From Frigididesulfovibrio sp031553235 (GTDB taxonomy: Bacteria; Desulfobacterota; Desulfovibrionia; Desulfovibrionales; Desulfovibrionaceae), in contig JAVBLS010000004.1 of NCBI GenBank assembly GCA_031553235.1, forward strand, positions 1 to 64,000: 64,000 nucleotides of DNA, written 5' to 3'. Each line of letters begins with the position of its first letter. The stretch's first letter is position 1. The notes under the pieces are model-generated. The model did no database searches and was not told the origin of the DNA. It worked only from the letters and a program-made list of their open reading frames with translations. The position numbers and the translations under genes were made by a program. Positions 24,394 through 34,042 of this stretch are shown in pieces.

Positions 24394-25776
24394 ATGCAGT
24401 GGGATCTGATCATCGTAGGCGCCGGGCCGGCCGGAATGAGCGCGGCGCTGGCGGCCGAGAAGCTGAACCTGCGCGTTCTCGTGCTGGATCGGCAGGACTG
24501 CCCCGGCGGGCAAATCTTCCGCGATGCCGGCCGGCGCGGCATGAGCGGAGCCGCCGCCATTGGGGCCGATTACACCAAGGGACGCAAGCTGGTGCAGGAA
24601 TTCGAGCATTCTTCGGTCGAATTCCGCAACAATGCCACGGTCTGGCACCTCGTTCCGGGCAGGGTGCTGGTCAGTCGGGACGGCAAGAGCGAGGCTCTGG
24701 CCTGTAAGCAACTGCTCATCGCCTCCGGAGCCATGGAACGCCCCGTGCCCGTGCCCGGCTGGACCTTGCCGGGCGTGCTCGGGGCCGGGGCGGCCGACCT
24801 GATGCTGAAATCTTCTTCCCTCATGCCCAAAGGGCCGGTGATCCTGTGCGGCAACGGGCCGTTGATCATCCAGACGGCCGCGCACCTGAAGGAATTCAAA
24901 ATTCCCGTGGCCGGCATCGTGCTGACCAATTCTTTTAGCAACGTTTTTCGCGCCGCGCCGCGCCTGCTCGGCGGCCTGCTGCGGCCGGGCAAGCTGTTCC
25001 GGGGCATGGCCATGACCACAGTCATGCTTTTCGGCCAACCCTGCAAGCAAAGGGCGCGTGATCTGGCCATCTCCCGTTCCGGCGAGGGTTTCTCGGTCGA
25101 GTTCAACGCTTCCGGCAAACAGCAATCCCTACGGGGCGACAACGTGCTGCTTCACGGCGGGGTGATCTCGGAAACCCGGATCACCCGGCTGATGCGCTGT
25201 CGGCACGTCTGGGAGCCTCTGCAGCGCTATTGGCACGTAGAAACGGACTACTGGGGTCGGACCAGCGTGGCCGGGGTGCGCGTGGCCGGCGACTGCGCCG
25301 GAGTGCGCGGGGCCGACGCGGCCATGGATCTCGGCCGGCTGGCTACCCTGGACGCGGCCTGCGAGCTGGGCGTCACAACTCTGGAAGAACGCGACGCCAC
25401 GGCCGGACCGTCCCTGCGCCGCATGTACGGCCATGAGGCCATGCGCCGCTTGCTGGACGCTCTTTTCGCGCCTGCGGAAGAAACCCTGGTGCCCAAGGAC
25501 GAGGCCGTGGTCTGCCGCTGCGAAGAACTGACCGCGGGCGAGTTGCGCAAGGCCGTGTTGGAAGGCTGCTGGTCCTTGGACGGCCTGAAGGCCCAGGCCC
25601 GGCCGGGCATGGGCATGTGCCAGGGGCGCACCTGCGGCCCGGGAGCGGCGGAAATCATCGCCCAGGCTGCGGGCGTTCCTCTGGAACGCCTGCCTCCCCA
25701 CCATGCTCAGATGCCCCTGTTCCCGGTCAGGCTGCGGGAACTCACCCAAATGGCCCTGCCCCCCGACGGGCTGTAA
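24394..25776 (+). CDS. D-hydroxyproline dehydrogenase, alpha subunit (FAD/NAD-type with BFD-like domain)
   Basis: The 460-residue protein has an N-terminal FAD site (LIIVGAGPAGMSAALAAEKL), CPGG followed by IFRDAG, a second nucleotide-binding stretch (LCGNGPLIIQTAAHLKE near 150), and GVRVAGDCAGV. A C-terminal BFD-like [2Fe-2S] domain carries VCRCEEL and GMGMCQGRTCGP. This is the HcnB-like subunit of multi-subunit amine/imino-acid dehydrogenases. With the beta and gamma subunits it should pass electrons from D-hydroxyproline to the quinone pool. Confidence 0.87.
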   Translation: MQWDLIIVGAGPAGMSAALAAEKLNLRVLVLDRQDCPGGQIFRDAGRRGMSGAAAIGADYTKGRKLVQEFEHSSVEFRNNATVWHLVPGRVLVSRDGKSEALACKQLLIASGAMERPVPVPGWTLPGVLGAGAADLMLKSSSLMPKGPVILCGNGPLIIQTAAHLKEFKIPVAGIVLTNSFSNVFRAAPRLLGGLLRPGKLFRGMAMTTVMLFGQPCKQRARDLAISRSGEGFSVEFNASGKQQSLRGDNVLLHGGVISETRITRLMRCRHVWEPLQRYWHVETDYWGRTSVAGVRVAGDCAGVRGADAAMDLGRLATLDAACELGVTTLEERDATAGPSLRRMYGHEAMRRLLDALFAPAEETLVPKDEAVVCRCEELTAGELRKAVLEGCWSLDGLKAQARPGMGMCQGRTCGPGAAEIIAQAAGVPLERLPPHHAQMPLFPVRLRELTQMALPPDGL

Positions 25777-25818
25777 AACAAACACCGGCAATCCGAGACA
25801 ACCCACCAAGGAGCAAAC

Positions 25819-27321
25819 ATGTCGGACTTCCTCACCTGCGGCGAATACGAGGCCCTGGCCGCGAAACTCCGGTTCCCGACGCAGGCCTTCATCAACGGAG
25901 CTTTTGTCGATGCCGCCTCGGGCAAAACCCAGACGACACGAAACCCGGCAACGTGCAAGGACATCGCCCAGGTGGCGAGTTGCGATACCGAAGACGTCAA
26001 CCGGGCCGTGGCCGTGGCCAAAAAGACTTTTGAAAGCGGTGTCTGGGCCAAGGCCCACCCGGCCGAACGAAAGCATGTGTTGCTGCGCCTGGCTGCGCTG
26101 ATACGCGAATATATTGTCGAGCTGGCGGTGCTGGAGTCCATCGACAGCGGCAAACCCATTCGCGAGTGCCTGATCACCGACCTGCCGGAAACCATCCATT
26201 GCCTGGAATGGCACGCCGACTATGCCGAAAAGACATACGGCTCCATCGCCCCCAGCGGCGCCGACGCCGTGGGCCTGATCGAGCGCGAGCCCTGCGGCGT
26301 GGTGGCCGGAGTGCTGCCCTGGAACTTCCCCCTGCTCATGGTCGGTTGGAAAATGGCCCCGGCCCTGGCCACGGGCAACAGCATGATCCTGAAGCCCGCA
26401 AGCGACACGCCGCTGACCTGCCTGAAGGTGGCCGAACTGGCCAAAGAGGCCGGCCTGCCCGACGGCGTGCTCAACGTGCTCACCGGCCCCGGCCCGGTCA
26501 TCGGCAAAGCCCTGGGTCTGCACCCGGACGTGTCGGTGGTTTCTTTCACCGGCTCCACCGAAGTTGGCCGGCAGTTCCTGCACTATGCGGCCGACAGCAA
26601 CTTGAAGCGTATCGTCCTGGAGCTGGGCGGCAAAAGCCCCTTTGTACTTCTGGAAGACTTCACCGACTTTGCCTTTGCCGCCGGACACGCCGCGGCCGCG
26701 GCCTTTTGGAACATGGGCGAAAACTGCACGGCCAACTCGCGGATCATCGTGCCGCGTAGGCACCAGAAACAGTTCGCCGAAGCTTTTCTGGCCGAACTGG
26801 CCTGCAAGCGCACCGGCAACCCCCTGGACCCGGAAAACGACTACGGCTCCATGGTCAGCGAACGGCACTTCAAGGCGGTCATGGAATATATCGCCAAGGG
26901 CAAAGCCGAGGGCGGCAAAACGCTCACCGGCGGCGCGGCCCTCGACATCGGCTCCGGCCTGTTCATTCCGCCCACGCTCTTCGGCGAGGTAAAACCCGAC
27001 GCGACCATCGCCCGCGAAGAGATCTTCGGACCCGTGGCCATGATCCTGCCCGTGGACTCCGACGAAGAAGCCCTGGCCCTGGCCAACGACACCAACTACG
27101 GCCTGCAGGCCAGCCTGTTCACCGAGAACGTCACCAAGGCCCACCGCTTCGCGCGCGAACTGAAGGCCGGCACCGTTTCGGTCAACAACTTCAGCGAGGG
27201 CGACAACACCACCCCCTTTGGGGGCTACAAGCTCTCGGGCTTCGGGGGCAAGGACAAAGGGCGGGAATCACACGACCAGTATGTTGAAATGAAAACAATT
27301 TTCATAAATATCGGCAGATAG
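25819..27321 (+). CDS. 2-Oxoglutarate semialdehyde dehydrogenase (aldehyde dehydrogenase family)
   Basis: The 500-residue NAD(P)-dependent aldehyde dehydrogenase has VVAGVLPWNFPLLM, SFTGSTEVGRQF, the general base Glu in LELGGKSP, and the nucleophile Cys in GENCTANSRI. Its C-terminus is PFGGYKLSGFGGKDKG. In the bacterial hydroxyproline pathway this step makes 2-oxoglutarate. The N-terminus (ALAAKLRFPTQAFINGAF) closely resembles the ALDH remnant at 39647, suggesting the two came from related operons. Substrate is inferred from context. Confidence 0.87.
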   Translation: MSDFLTCGEYEALAAKLRFPTQAFINGAFVDAASGKTQTTRNPATCKDIAQVASCDTEDVNRAVAVAKKTFESGVWAKAHPAERKHVLLRLAALIREYIVELAVLESIDSGKPIRECLITDLPETIHCLEWHADYAEKTYGSIAPSGADAVGLIEREPCGVVAGVLPWNFPLLMVGWKMAPALATGNSMILKPASDTPLTCLKVAELAKEAGLPDGVLNVLTGPGPVIGKALGLHPDVSVVSFTGSTEVGRQFLHYAADSNLKRIVLELGGKSPFVLLEDFTDFAFAAGHAAAAAFWNMGENCTANSRIIVPRRHQKQFAEAFLAELACKRTGNPLDPENDYGSMVSERHFKAVMEYIAKGKAEGGKTLTGGAALDIGSGLFIPPTLFGEVKPDATIAREEIFGPVAMILPVDSDEEALALANDTNYGLQASLFTENVTKAHRFARELKAGTVSVNNFSEGDNTTPFGGYKLSGFGGKDKGRESHDQYVEMKTIFINIGR

Positions 27322-27383
27322 TTATATCAAAATCGGCTCACTTCCGGCCTACCGGGCCGGTGCAACCGAAGACAGGAGACATT

Positions 27384-28589
27384 ATGGCTCAGGAAACCCT
27401 TGAACAGAATGTGAATAGCCACACACACCCCACTTCCACGCTGGTGCCGGCCATTCAGCCCGAAACCTTCATCTGCCTGGTGTGCGCCCTGTTGTTTTTC
27501 TGCGGCATCGGCTACGTCATGGGCGTGAAAAACATGTTTGCCACCATGATGGGTGTGGCCTACAGCCTGATTGTGGATGTGCTGCTCTTCATCATGGGCC
27601 TGACCGTGCTCACCGGGGCCATCTGCGGCCTGCTCGGCGAATTCGGGGTCATCGCCCTGTTCAACAAACTCCTTTCCCCCCTGATGCGGCCCATTTACAA
27701 CCTGCCGGGCGCGGGCATTCTGGCCGGGATCACCTGCTTTCTCTCGGACAACCCGGCCGTGGCCGGCCTCGGCAAGGAAAAGAGCTTCATCAAGTATTTC
27801 ACCCTGCGTGAACGTTCCACTTTGACCAACTTCGGCTCGGCCTACGGCATGGGCCTGATTGTGATCACCTACATGCTCGGCATCTCGGCCATTCCCGACA
27901 CGGGAACGGCCACCCTGGCCGGTTTCATCGGCGCCGTGGCCGGCAGCATCATCAGCACCCGACTGATGAGCATCATGGTGACAAAACATTACGGCCCGAG
28001 GGCCAACGAACGGGTGTCCGTGGGCGAGCTGGGCGAAGACGACTACGACATCTTCAAGGTCCGCAAGCGCCGTCCCGGCACCGGCTTCGACCGTTGCATG
28101 GGCGGCATACTGGACGGCGGCAAGAACGGCGTGACCATGTGCATGGACCTGATTCCCGGCCTGGTCTCCATCTGCACCATCGTCAAACTGCTGACCAACA
28201 GCGCCGGTCCCGGCGGCGTGTACACCGGCGCGGCCACCGAAGGCGTGGGCCTGCTGCCCTACCTGGCCGGCAAGATCGACTTTATCCTGCAGCCGCTTTA
28301 CGGCTTCACAAGCCCCGAAGCCATCGCCTTCCCCTGTACGGCCCTCGGTTCCGTGGGCGCCGCCCTCGGCTTGGTGCCCGGTTATATCGAGCAAAACCTG
28401 ATTTCCGCCAACGACATCGCCGTGTTCGTGGCCATCGGCATGACCTGGAGCGGCTACCTGACCGCCCACGTGGCCATGATGGACGCCCTGGGCTCGCGCG
28501 AGTTGGCGGGCAAGGCCATCATCAGCCATACCATCGCCGGACTCTGCGCGGGCGTGGTCGCCCACTGGCTGTTCGTTGTCATGGTCTAA
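27384..28589 (+). CDS. Gate-domain (nucleoside-recognition-like) membrane transporter
   Basis: The 401-residue integral membrane protein has about 9-10 hydrophobic helices and the paired Gate-type segments of the nucleoside-recognition family (FLSDNPAVAGLGKEKSF; TGAATEGVGLLPYLAGK). A soluble loop lies around residues 210-240. Its place between the pathway genes points to uptake of hydroxyproline or a related imino acid. The family has few characterised members. The ATG at 27384 follows GGAG by 6 bases. Confidence 0.75.
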   Translation: MAQETLEQNVNSHTHPTSTLVPAIQPETFICLVCALLFFCGIGYVMGVKNMFATMMGVAYSLIVDVLLFIMGLTVLTGAICGLLGEFGVIALFNKLLSPLMRPIYNLPGAGILAGITCFLSDNPAVAGLGKEKSFIKYFTLRERSTLTNFGSAYGMGLIVITYMLGISAIPDTGTATLAGFIGAVAGSIISTRLMSIMVTKHYGPRANERVSVGELGEDDYDIFKVRKRRPGTGFDRCMGGILDGGKNGVTMCMDLIPGLVSICTIVKLLTNSAGPGGVYTGAATEGVGLLPYLAGKIDFILQPLYGFTSPEAIAFPCTALGSVGAALGLVPGYIEQNLISANDIAVFVAIGMTWSGYLTAHVAMMDALGSRELAGKAIISHTIAGLCAGVVAHWLFVVMV

Positions 28590-28615
28590 CACCAACCCCC
28601 ATTACAGGAGCAACC

Positions 28616-29485
28616 ATGTTGAAAGGAATATGCACCCCGGTCTGCACCCCGTTCAAAGGCGCCGGACAGGCTCTGGATGAAGACGCCTTTCTCAAGCACA
28701 TTGATCGGATGATTGAAAACGGCGTGCACATCATTGCCGTCTGCGGCGGCACCGGCGAATTCGCCTTCCTCTCCCGCGAAGACCGCCTGCGCATGGCCGA
28801 AATCGCGGCCAAGCGGATCAACGGCCGGGCCAAGCTCATTGTCCAGACTTCGGCCATCCGCACTTCCGAGGCCATGGAATACGCCAGGCACGCCGAAGGC
28901 GTGGGCGCGGACACTATCATGGTTCTGCCCCCCTATTTCGAGGGGCCGGATGTGGAAGGGGTGATCTGGCACTACGAGCAAATCGCCAAGGCCGTAACCA
29001 CGCCGATCATGGCTTACAACATTCCGGTGCATTCCGGCTTCGACATCACCCCGGCCATATACAAGCGCCTGATGAAAATCCCGACCATGCACTACATCAA
29101 GGACAGCACCGGCGACATGATGCGCGTCGAGCAGCTTGTGGCCATTGGGGCCAAGCTGTTCTGCGGCTGCGACTTTTTGGCTCCCTATGCCCTGGTCGCC
29201 GGGGCGGCCGGCTGCTTCTGGGGCGGCTCGAACATGCACCCCAAGGAGTCCGTGCAGATCTACAACCTGTACAAAGACGGCAAGCTTAAGGAAATGTTCG
29301 CCCTGTGGAAAAAGATGAAGGCGGCCAATGTCTTCCTCTGGACCACCAACTTCAACGCCGCGGTCAAGGCGGGCTGCCGCTTCATGGGACACGACCTGGG
29401 CGACTGCCGCCTGCCGGTGCAACCGCTGGGCAAGAACGAGGTAAAAGCCCTGGAAAGCGCTCTGAGGCCGCTGTTCCAGGGCTGA
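28616..29485 (+). CDS. Hydroxyproline-pathway deaminase (DHDPS/NAL superfamily)
   Basis: The 289-residue TIM-barrel protein has the family catalytic residues: Schiff-base Lys162 in MHYIKDSTGD, Tyr134 in IMAYNIP, and the GGTGE motif near 44-48. In hydroxyproline operons this family supplies 1-pyrroline-4-hydroxy-2-carboxylate deaminase, which forms 2-oxoglutarate semialdehyde. DapA itself is unlikely given the neighbours. Ribosome site AGGAG. Confidence 0.88.
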   Translation: MLKGICTPVCTPFKGAGQALDEDAFLKHIDRMIENGVHIIAVCGGTGEFAFLSREDRLRMAEIAAKRINGRAKLIVQTSAIRTSEAMEYARHAEGVGADTIMVLPPYFEGPDVEGVIWHYEQIAKAVTTPIMAYNIPVHSGFDITPAIYKRLMKIPTMHYIKDSTGDMMRVEQLVAIGAKLFCGCDFLAPYALVAGAAGCFWGGSNMHPKESVQIYNLYKDGKLKEMFALWKKMKAANVFLWTTNFNAAVKAGCRFMGHDLGDCRLPVQPLGKNEVKALESALRPLFQG

Positions 29486-29705
29486 CGGGCGCGGCCGCGG
29501 GGAGTCCCCGTCCACCTTCCGTCCTCCCTCCCCTCGGCCCGCCCGACTCCGCAGGGGCGTTGCCCGAGCCGCCCGCACGGCTCACCCGGCAGCGCCCCTT
29601 GTATCATTGCGCCCGACCCGGATTTGTTCCACAATCCGTCGCCCGGCGGGCGTACTTCAGGGTAGTCTGCCGCCCGACGGTGCTCTGCAAGCGAGAGGTG
29701 ACTTC

Positions 29706-30638
29706 ATGGCCGCATCAACGTCAAAAACCCTGCTGGGCGTGGGTTGCGCCCTGATCGCGGTTTTGTTCTGGAGCGGCAACTACATTGCGGCCCGGATGAT
29801 GGCCGGGGTGGTGCCGCCGGTCACCCTGACCTTTCTGCGCTGGTTTCTGGCCTTTCTCCTGCTGCTGCCCTTCTGTCTGCAACATTTCCGTCGCGAATAT
29901 CCGATCATCCGCCGGCATTGGCTCTACTTTGCCGCCCTGGCCTTTATCGGGGTTTCGGCCTTCAATCCTTTCATTTACATCGCGGGCAAGACCACCTCGG
30001 CCCTGAACCTGGTGCTGCTCTCGGTCACCTCGCCAATTTTCACCGTGCTTCTGGGTCTGGTCTTTCTACGCGAGCACTTCAGCCCGCTGCGCCTGCTCGG
30101 GGTGCTCGCGGCCTTTGGCGGGGTTGTGGTCATACTGCTGCCGGCCGGCGGCAATCTCCACACCCTGGCCGGTTTCCATTTTCGCAGCGGCGATCTGCTC
30201 ACCCTGCTGGCCGCCTTCACCTTTGCCGTCTACACCATTCAGTTGCGCTACATGCCCGAGGGAGTGGGCGGCCGTAGCGTGATCCTGATCATGGCCGGGC
30301 TCGGAGTGGTGCCGCTTATTCCCTTCATGTTTCTGGAGTTCGGTCTGGGCGCGCAGATGGAAATATCCCTGCGCTCCCTGGGCTCGATTCTCTATCTGGC
30401 AGCTTGCGCCTCCATTGGCGGCTATGTCTTCTGGAACAAGGCCGTGGAACTGCTCGGCCCTTCGGGGGCCACGCCCATATACTACCTGCTGCCCTTTTTC
30501 AGCGGTACCGAAGGTCTGCTGATTCTCGGCGAACCGGTCACCGGGCACCACTGGATTGGAGGCATGATCATCATTCTCGGGCTGATTCTTGCCGGGCGCG
30601 GAGGGGGAACGAAAAAACGTTCCACCACAAGAGATTGA
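29706..30638 (+). CDS. EamA/DMT-family transporter
   Basis: The 310-residue protein has ten predicted helices in two EamA repeats (about 10-145 and 160-300), with WSGNYIAARMMAGVVPPVTLTFLRW in the first and PIYYLLPFFSGTEGLLILGEPVTGHHWIGG in the second. Substrate is unknown; amino-acid or metabolite efflux is common for the family. It lies 220 bases after the deaminase and 90 before the activator. The ATG at 29706 was chosen over longer frames for its GAGAGG site. Confidence 0.85.
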   Translation: MAASTSKTLLGVGCALIAVLFWSGNYIAARMMAGVVPPVTLTFLRWFLAFLLLLPFCLQHFRREYPIIRRHWLYFAALAFIGVSAFNPFIYIAGKTTSALNLVLLSVTSPIFTVLLGLVFLREHFSPLRLLGVLAAFGGVVVILLPAGGNLHTLAGFHFRSGDLLTLLAAFTFAVYTIQLRYMPEGVGGRSVILIMAGLGVVPLIPFMFLEFGLGAQMEISLRSLGSILYLAACASIGGYVFWNKAVELLGPSGATPIYYLLPFFSGTEGLLILGEPVTGHHWIGGMIIILGLILAGRGGGTKKRSTTRD

Positions 30639-30728
30639 CGGCTGTTTCGGATGCGCCGAAAACCGACTGAAGTTATGATTTTATAATCAGGAAAACTGTG
30701 GTATATAATGAAACAGGAGCCGCAGTTT

Positions 30729-32729
30729 ATGGAAAGACTCATGCCCATTCAGCACGGTTGCTCGGAAGCCTATCAGGAAAAAGTCCACCAAGCCTGGAAA
30801 CGCTTTATCGAAGGGAAACCGGTTCCTCCAAACGTTGTGCCCGATCACGTACTCAAGGGTTGGGAAATCAGCCGTAAAAACGGCGTCGACGCGGTCAATC
30901 CGCAAGTGCCGCCCATTCTGGACAAGCGTGAAATCGCGCTGCTCCGAGCCCAGTACCAAGATCTTCTGGAGGCGACCGACCCCATCTTGAACATGCTGGC
31001 CATTTCCATCCGGGACACCGAATACATTGCCACCTTCTCCGTGGCCTCGGGCCATGTGCTGGCCGTGGTGGGCGACGACAATCTGCTCAACCACTCAAAA
31101 CGCCAGCACAACGTGATCGGGGCCAACCGGAGCATTTCGGTCATGGGCACCACCGCCCTGACGCTGTCGATCATCGAGCGCCGCCCCATCCAGATCATCG
31201 GGCACGAGCACTACAACCGCTTTGAGCACGACTGGAAATGCTTCGCCGCGCCGGTGTTCAACGAGAACGACGCTCCGATAGCCTCCTTGACCATTTCCAG
31301 CCATATTTCCAGCAAGGATATCCATACCATTATGTTGGCAAAATCCTGCGCGGACTGCATCAGCATTCGCATTCGGGAGAAGGCCCTGATGCGCAACCAG
31401 AAACGCCTGAACGCTCTGCTGCAGTTGGTACATAATTCCTTGCCCGAGGCTGTGCTGGCCATACAGAGCGACGGCCTGATCAGCCATGCCAACAATAAGG
31501 CCGTGGAACACATTCTGGGGGGTGAGGTGCCCTTCGACGGTCTGAGCATAGACAAAATCTTCGGACGAGCGGATCTGCCCCGCATCCTCACCCTGCTGCG
31601 CAAGGGTATTTCAGAAACCGCCCGGCTTTCCGTGGCCACCCCCAAAGGCAAGAAAAGCTGTTTCTGCCACTTTGAGCCCATCTTGGTGGACAACAGGAAG
31701 CCAAGCGGAGCCACCCTTTCCATCAGCCTGGAAAACAAAGTCATCTCCATCGCCAACCAGGTCGGCGGCAACTACGCCACCTTCACCTTCGAGAGCATCA
31801 AGGGCAAAAGCCCGGCCCTGCGCAAGCAGATAGACCTGGCCAAGCGGGCCGCCCAGGTCAATTCGCGGGTGCTGCTGGTGGGAGAAAGCGGCACGGGCAA
31901 AGAGCTGTTCGCTCAGGCCATTCACAACGCCGGCCCCCTGCAGACCGGTCCCTTTGTGGCTGTTTCGTGCGCGGCCATTCCACGCGGACTGATCGAGTCG
32001 GAACTGTTCGGCTATGCCGACGGCGCCTTTACCGGCGCGCGCAAGGGCGGCATGGTCGGCAAAATCGAACTGGCCAACGGCGGCACCCTGTTTCTGGACG
32101 AGATCAACAGCCTGCCCCTGGATATGCAGGGCAAGCTGCTGCGTGCCCTGCAGCAGATGGAGGTGGTGCGCATCGGTGCCGACAGGCCCACTTCGGTGAA
32201 CGTGCGGATCATCGCCGCCACCAACAGGAAACTCATCGAAGACGTACGCCGAGGCGCTTTTCGGGAAGACCTGTACTTTCGGCTCAACGTGGTCGAGGTG
32301 ACCATACCGCCCCTACGCGAACGGATGGAAGACATATCCCTGCTGGCCGTGCTCTTTTTCAAACGCCAGGCGGCCAAGATGAACCGCCCGGCGCCCAAGG
32401 TTTTCCCGGCCGTGCTTGAGGCTATGCAGCGTTATCCCTGGCCGGGCAACGTGCGCGAACTCGAAAACGTCTGCGAACGGGCTCTGCTCATGGGCCAAGA
32501 CGAAGAAGAAATCACCCTGGAGCACCTGCCCCTGGAAATCTCCTCGCAAGAAGCGGCCCAGACCGCTCCGGCAGAAGAATTCGAACGTAAGGTGGACACG
32601 GTCTACCGCGAATTGATCCGGACGACCCTAAGCGATTGCAGCGGCAATCTGAGCCGGGCCGCGGACAAGCTGGGTATCGCCCGCAGCACCCTGTACCGCC
32701 GCATGCGCAACCTCGGCGTGGAGAAATAG
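30729..32729 (+). CDS. Sigma-54-dependent activator of the hydroxyproline operon
   Basis: The 666-residue AcoR-like enhancer-binding protein has an N-terminal GAF-like sensor (about 40-210), a PAS domain (about 225-340), the AAA+ core with Walker A GESGTGKE, the sigma-54 contact GAFTGA and Walker B LFLDEIN, and a C-terminal Fis-type helix-turn-helix (NLSRAADKLGIARSTLYRRM). The start at 30729 follows AGGAG by 9 bases; an upstream ATG at 30708 overlaps TATAAT and has no ribosome site. It probably acts at the sigma-54 promoter at 21544, with hydroxyproline or an intermediate as ligand (inference). Confidence 0.92.
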   Translation: MERLMPIQHGCSEAYQEKVHQAWKRFIEGKPVPPNVVPDHVLKGWEISRKNGVDAVNPQVPPILDKREIALLRAQYQDLLEATDPILNMLAISIRDTEYIATFSVASGHVLAVVGDDNLLNHSKRQHNVIGANRSISVMGTTALTLSIIERRPIQIIGHEHYNRFEHDWKCFAAPVFNENDAPIASLTISSHISSKDIHTIMLAKSCADCISIRIREKALMRNQKRLNALLQLVHNSLPEAVLAIQSDGLISHANNKAVEHILGGEVPFDGLSIDKIFGRADLPRILTLLRKGISETARLSVATPKGKKSCFCHFEPILVDNRKPSGATLSISLENKVISIANQVGGNYATFTFESIKGKSPALRKQIDLAKRAAQVNSRVLLVGESGTGKELFAQAIHNAGPLQTGPFVAVSCAAIPRGLIESELFGYADGAFTGARKGGMVGKIELANGGTLFLDEINSLPLDMQGKLLRALQQMEVVRIGADRPTSVNVRIIAATNRKLIEDVRRGAFREDLYFRLNVVEVTIPPLRERMEDISLLAVLFFKRQAAKMNRPAPKVFPAVLEAMQRYPWPGNVRELENVCERALLMGQDEEEITLEHLPLEISSQEAAQTAPAEEFERKVDTVYRELIRTTLSDCSGNLSRAADKLGIARSTLYRRMRNLGVEK

Positions 32730-33245
32730 GGCACGGCTTTGGGTCTTTGCTCGGATGCAGACATATATACGGCGTCGGCCTTAAGCGGCAGCCCCCTGAT
32801 GGAGTATTCGCGCTTTCGGTCCTAGAGCAGTTTACGCTTCAAATAGTCGCTTAACGGCGGGCAAAGCCCGCCTACGCCTATTTGGCGGCAAGGATTTGCC
32901 GACAAATCCTTGCGAGCATTTCAAGTGTGAAATGCTCTAATCAGACAAGCGGCGTTTTTACGCCTTGACGCCAGGCAGGTTCTCCGAAAGCCGGTCCGAC
33001 CGTTTTCCCATCGCCTTTTCCTTTGGCAACCGCGGGAATGCTGTAAACCGTAAGTGCTTGGCGGGCCGCTTGCGAGCGACCCACAAAGATTAAGGTCGCG
33101 CTGCAAGCGGCATGATAAGCATGCTTTTCACGCCGCAGCCCGGTAGTCCTCTCCTTTGGTCAACACAATCCAGCCTATCTCAGTATCACGGCAAACTGCG
33201 GCCGGCACCCTTGCAGCCTCAGGCGGCTTGGAGTACAAGCCCCAA
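32730..33245. other. Intergenic stretch with a hairpin cluster upstream of lgt
   Basis: No convincing gene: the one short minus-strand open frame (33106-32921) has no ribosome site and no recognisable features. The main content is the triple hairpin at 32856-32937. The remainder up to lgt is GC-rich spacer. A long plus-strand frame running into lgt lacks a start signal before 33246. Confidence 0.6.
32856..32937. repeat. Three adjacent perfect hairpins
   Basis: In 82 bases: GGCGGGC-AAA-GCCCGCC (32856-32872), GCAAGGATTTG-CCGA-CAAATCCTTGC (32888-32913), and GAGCATTTCA-AGTG-TGAAATGCTC (32914-32937). All stems are perfect (7, 11 and 10 bp). None is followed by a long T-run on either strand. The third belongs to the ATTTCA/TGAAAT palindrome family seen at 8919, 41605 and 41757. 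The cluster lies just after the sigma-54 activator. Confidence 0.8.
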
Positions 33246-34034
33246 ATGCTTACTTACCCGCAGTTTTCTCCCGTGGCCTTTTCCGTTGGCCCCTTGGCCG
33301 TGCGCTGGTACGGCCTGATGTACCTGTGCGGCTTCGTCTCGGCCTGGATTCTCGGACGCCGGCGCGCCAAGGCCGGGCGCACCTTTACCCCGCAACAATT
33401 CGACGATGTGCTCACCTGGGGCATTCTCGGGGTCATTCTGGGCGCCCGCCTGGGCTATGTCGTCTTTTACCAGCCGCTCTACTACCTGCAGCATCCCCTG
33501 GAAATATTCGAGGTCTGGCACGGCGGCATGAGCTTTCACGGCGGCTTGATCGGTGTAATGCTCGGGCAATGGCTCTCAGGCAGGCGCCACGGCAAGAGCT
33601 TTTTCGAGGTCATGGACTTCATGGCCCCGCTGGTGCCGCCGGGCCTATTTTTCGGCCGGCTCGGCAACTTCATCAATGGTGAACTCTGGGGCCGGATCAC
33701 CGACTCTCCCATCGGGATGATCTTTCCGGGCGCGGGGCCGCTGCCGCGCTATCCCTCGCAGTTGTTCGAGGCCACCCTGGAAGGCGTGGTCCTGTTCACC
33801 ATCCTCTGGATATACTCGTCCAAACCCCGGCCGCGCATGGCCGGGAGCGGCGCCTTTGCCCTGGGCTACGGGATTTTCCGCTGCATTTGCGAATATTTCC
33901 GTCAGCCCGATGCGTTCCTCGGCTATCTGGCCGGAAATTTTCTGACCATGGGCATGGTGCTGTGCATTCCGCTGATCTTGATCGGCATTGTCCTGCTCTT
34001 CCTGGCCTCACGCAAGCCTGTGCCGGCCAATTGA
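33246..34034 (+). CDS. lgt: Prolipoprotein diacylglyceryl transferase
   Basis: The 262-residue inner-membrane enzyme transfers diacylglyceryl from phosphatidylglycerol to the lipobox cysteine of prolipoproteins. It has seven hydrophobic helices and the family motifs LAVRWYGLMYL, GGMSFHGGLIGV, the signature GRLGNFINGELWGR and RYPSQLFE. The ATG at 33246 gives a normal N-terminus (MLTYPQFSPVAFSVGPLAVRWYG); the upstream extension to 33156 is not conserved-looking. It is a housekeeping gene, and one client may be the TolC-like lipoprotein at 43361. Confidence 0.96.
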   Translation: MLTYPQFSPVAFSVGPLAVRWYGLMYLCGFVSAWILGRRRAKAGRTFTPQQFDDVLTWGILGVILGARLGYVVFYQPLYYLQHPLEIFEVWHGGMSFHGGLIGVMLGQWLSGRRHGKSFFEVMDFMAPLVPPGLFFGRLGNFINGELWGRITDSPIGMIFPGAGPLPRYPSQLFEATLEGVVLFTILWIYSSKPRPRMAGSGAFALGYGIFRCICEYFRQPDAFLGYLAGNFLTMGMVLCIPLILIGIVLLFLASRKPVPAN

Positions 34035-34042
34035 AAAAACGC

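Noticed and set aside
32856..32937. CRISPR-like array.
   Set aside because: The three hairpins have unrelated stems and no repeat-spacer periodicity; no cas genes are present in the window.
32921..33106. Minus-strand 61-codon frame upstream of lgt.
   Set aside because: No ribosome site, no recognisable composition, and it overlaps the hairpin cluster.
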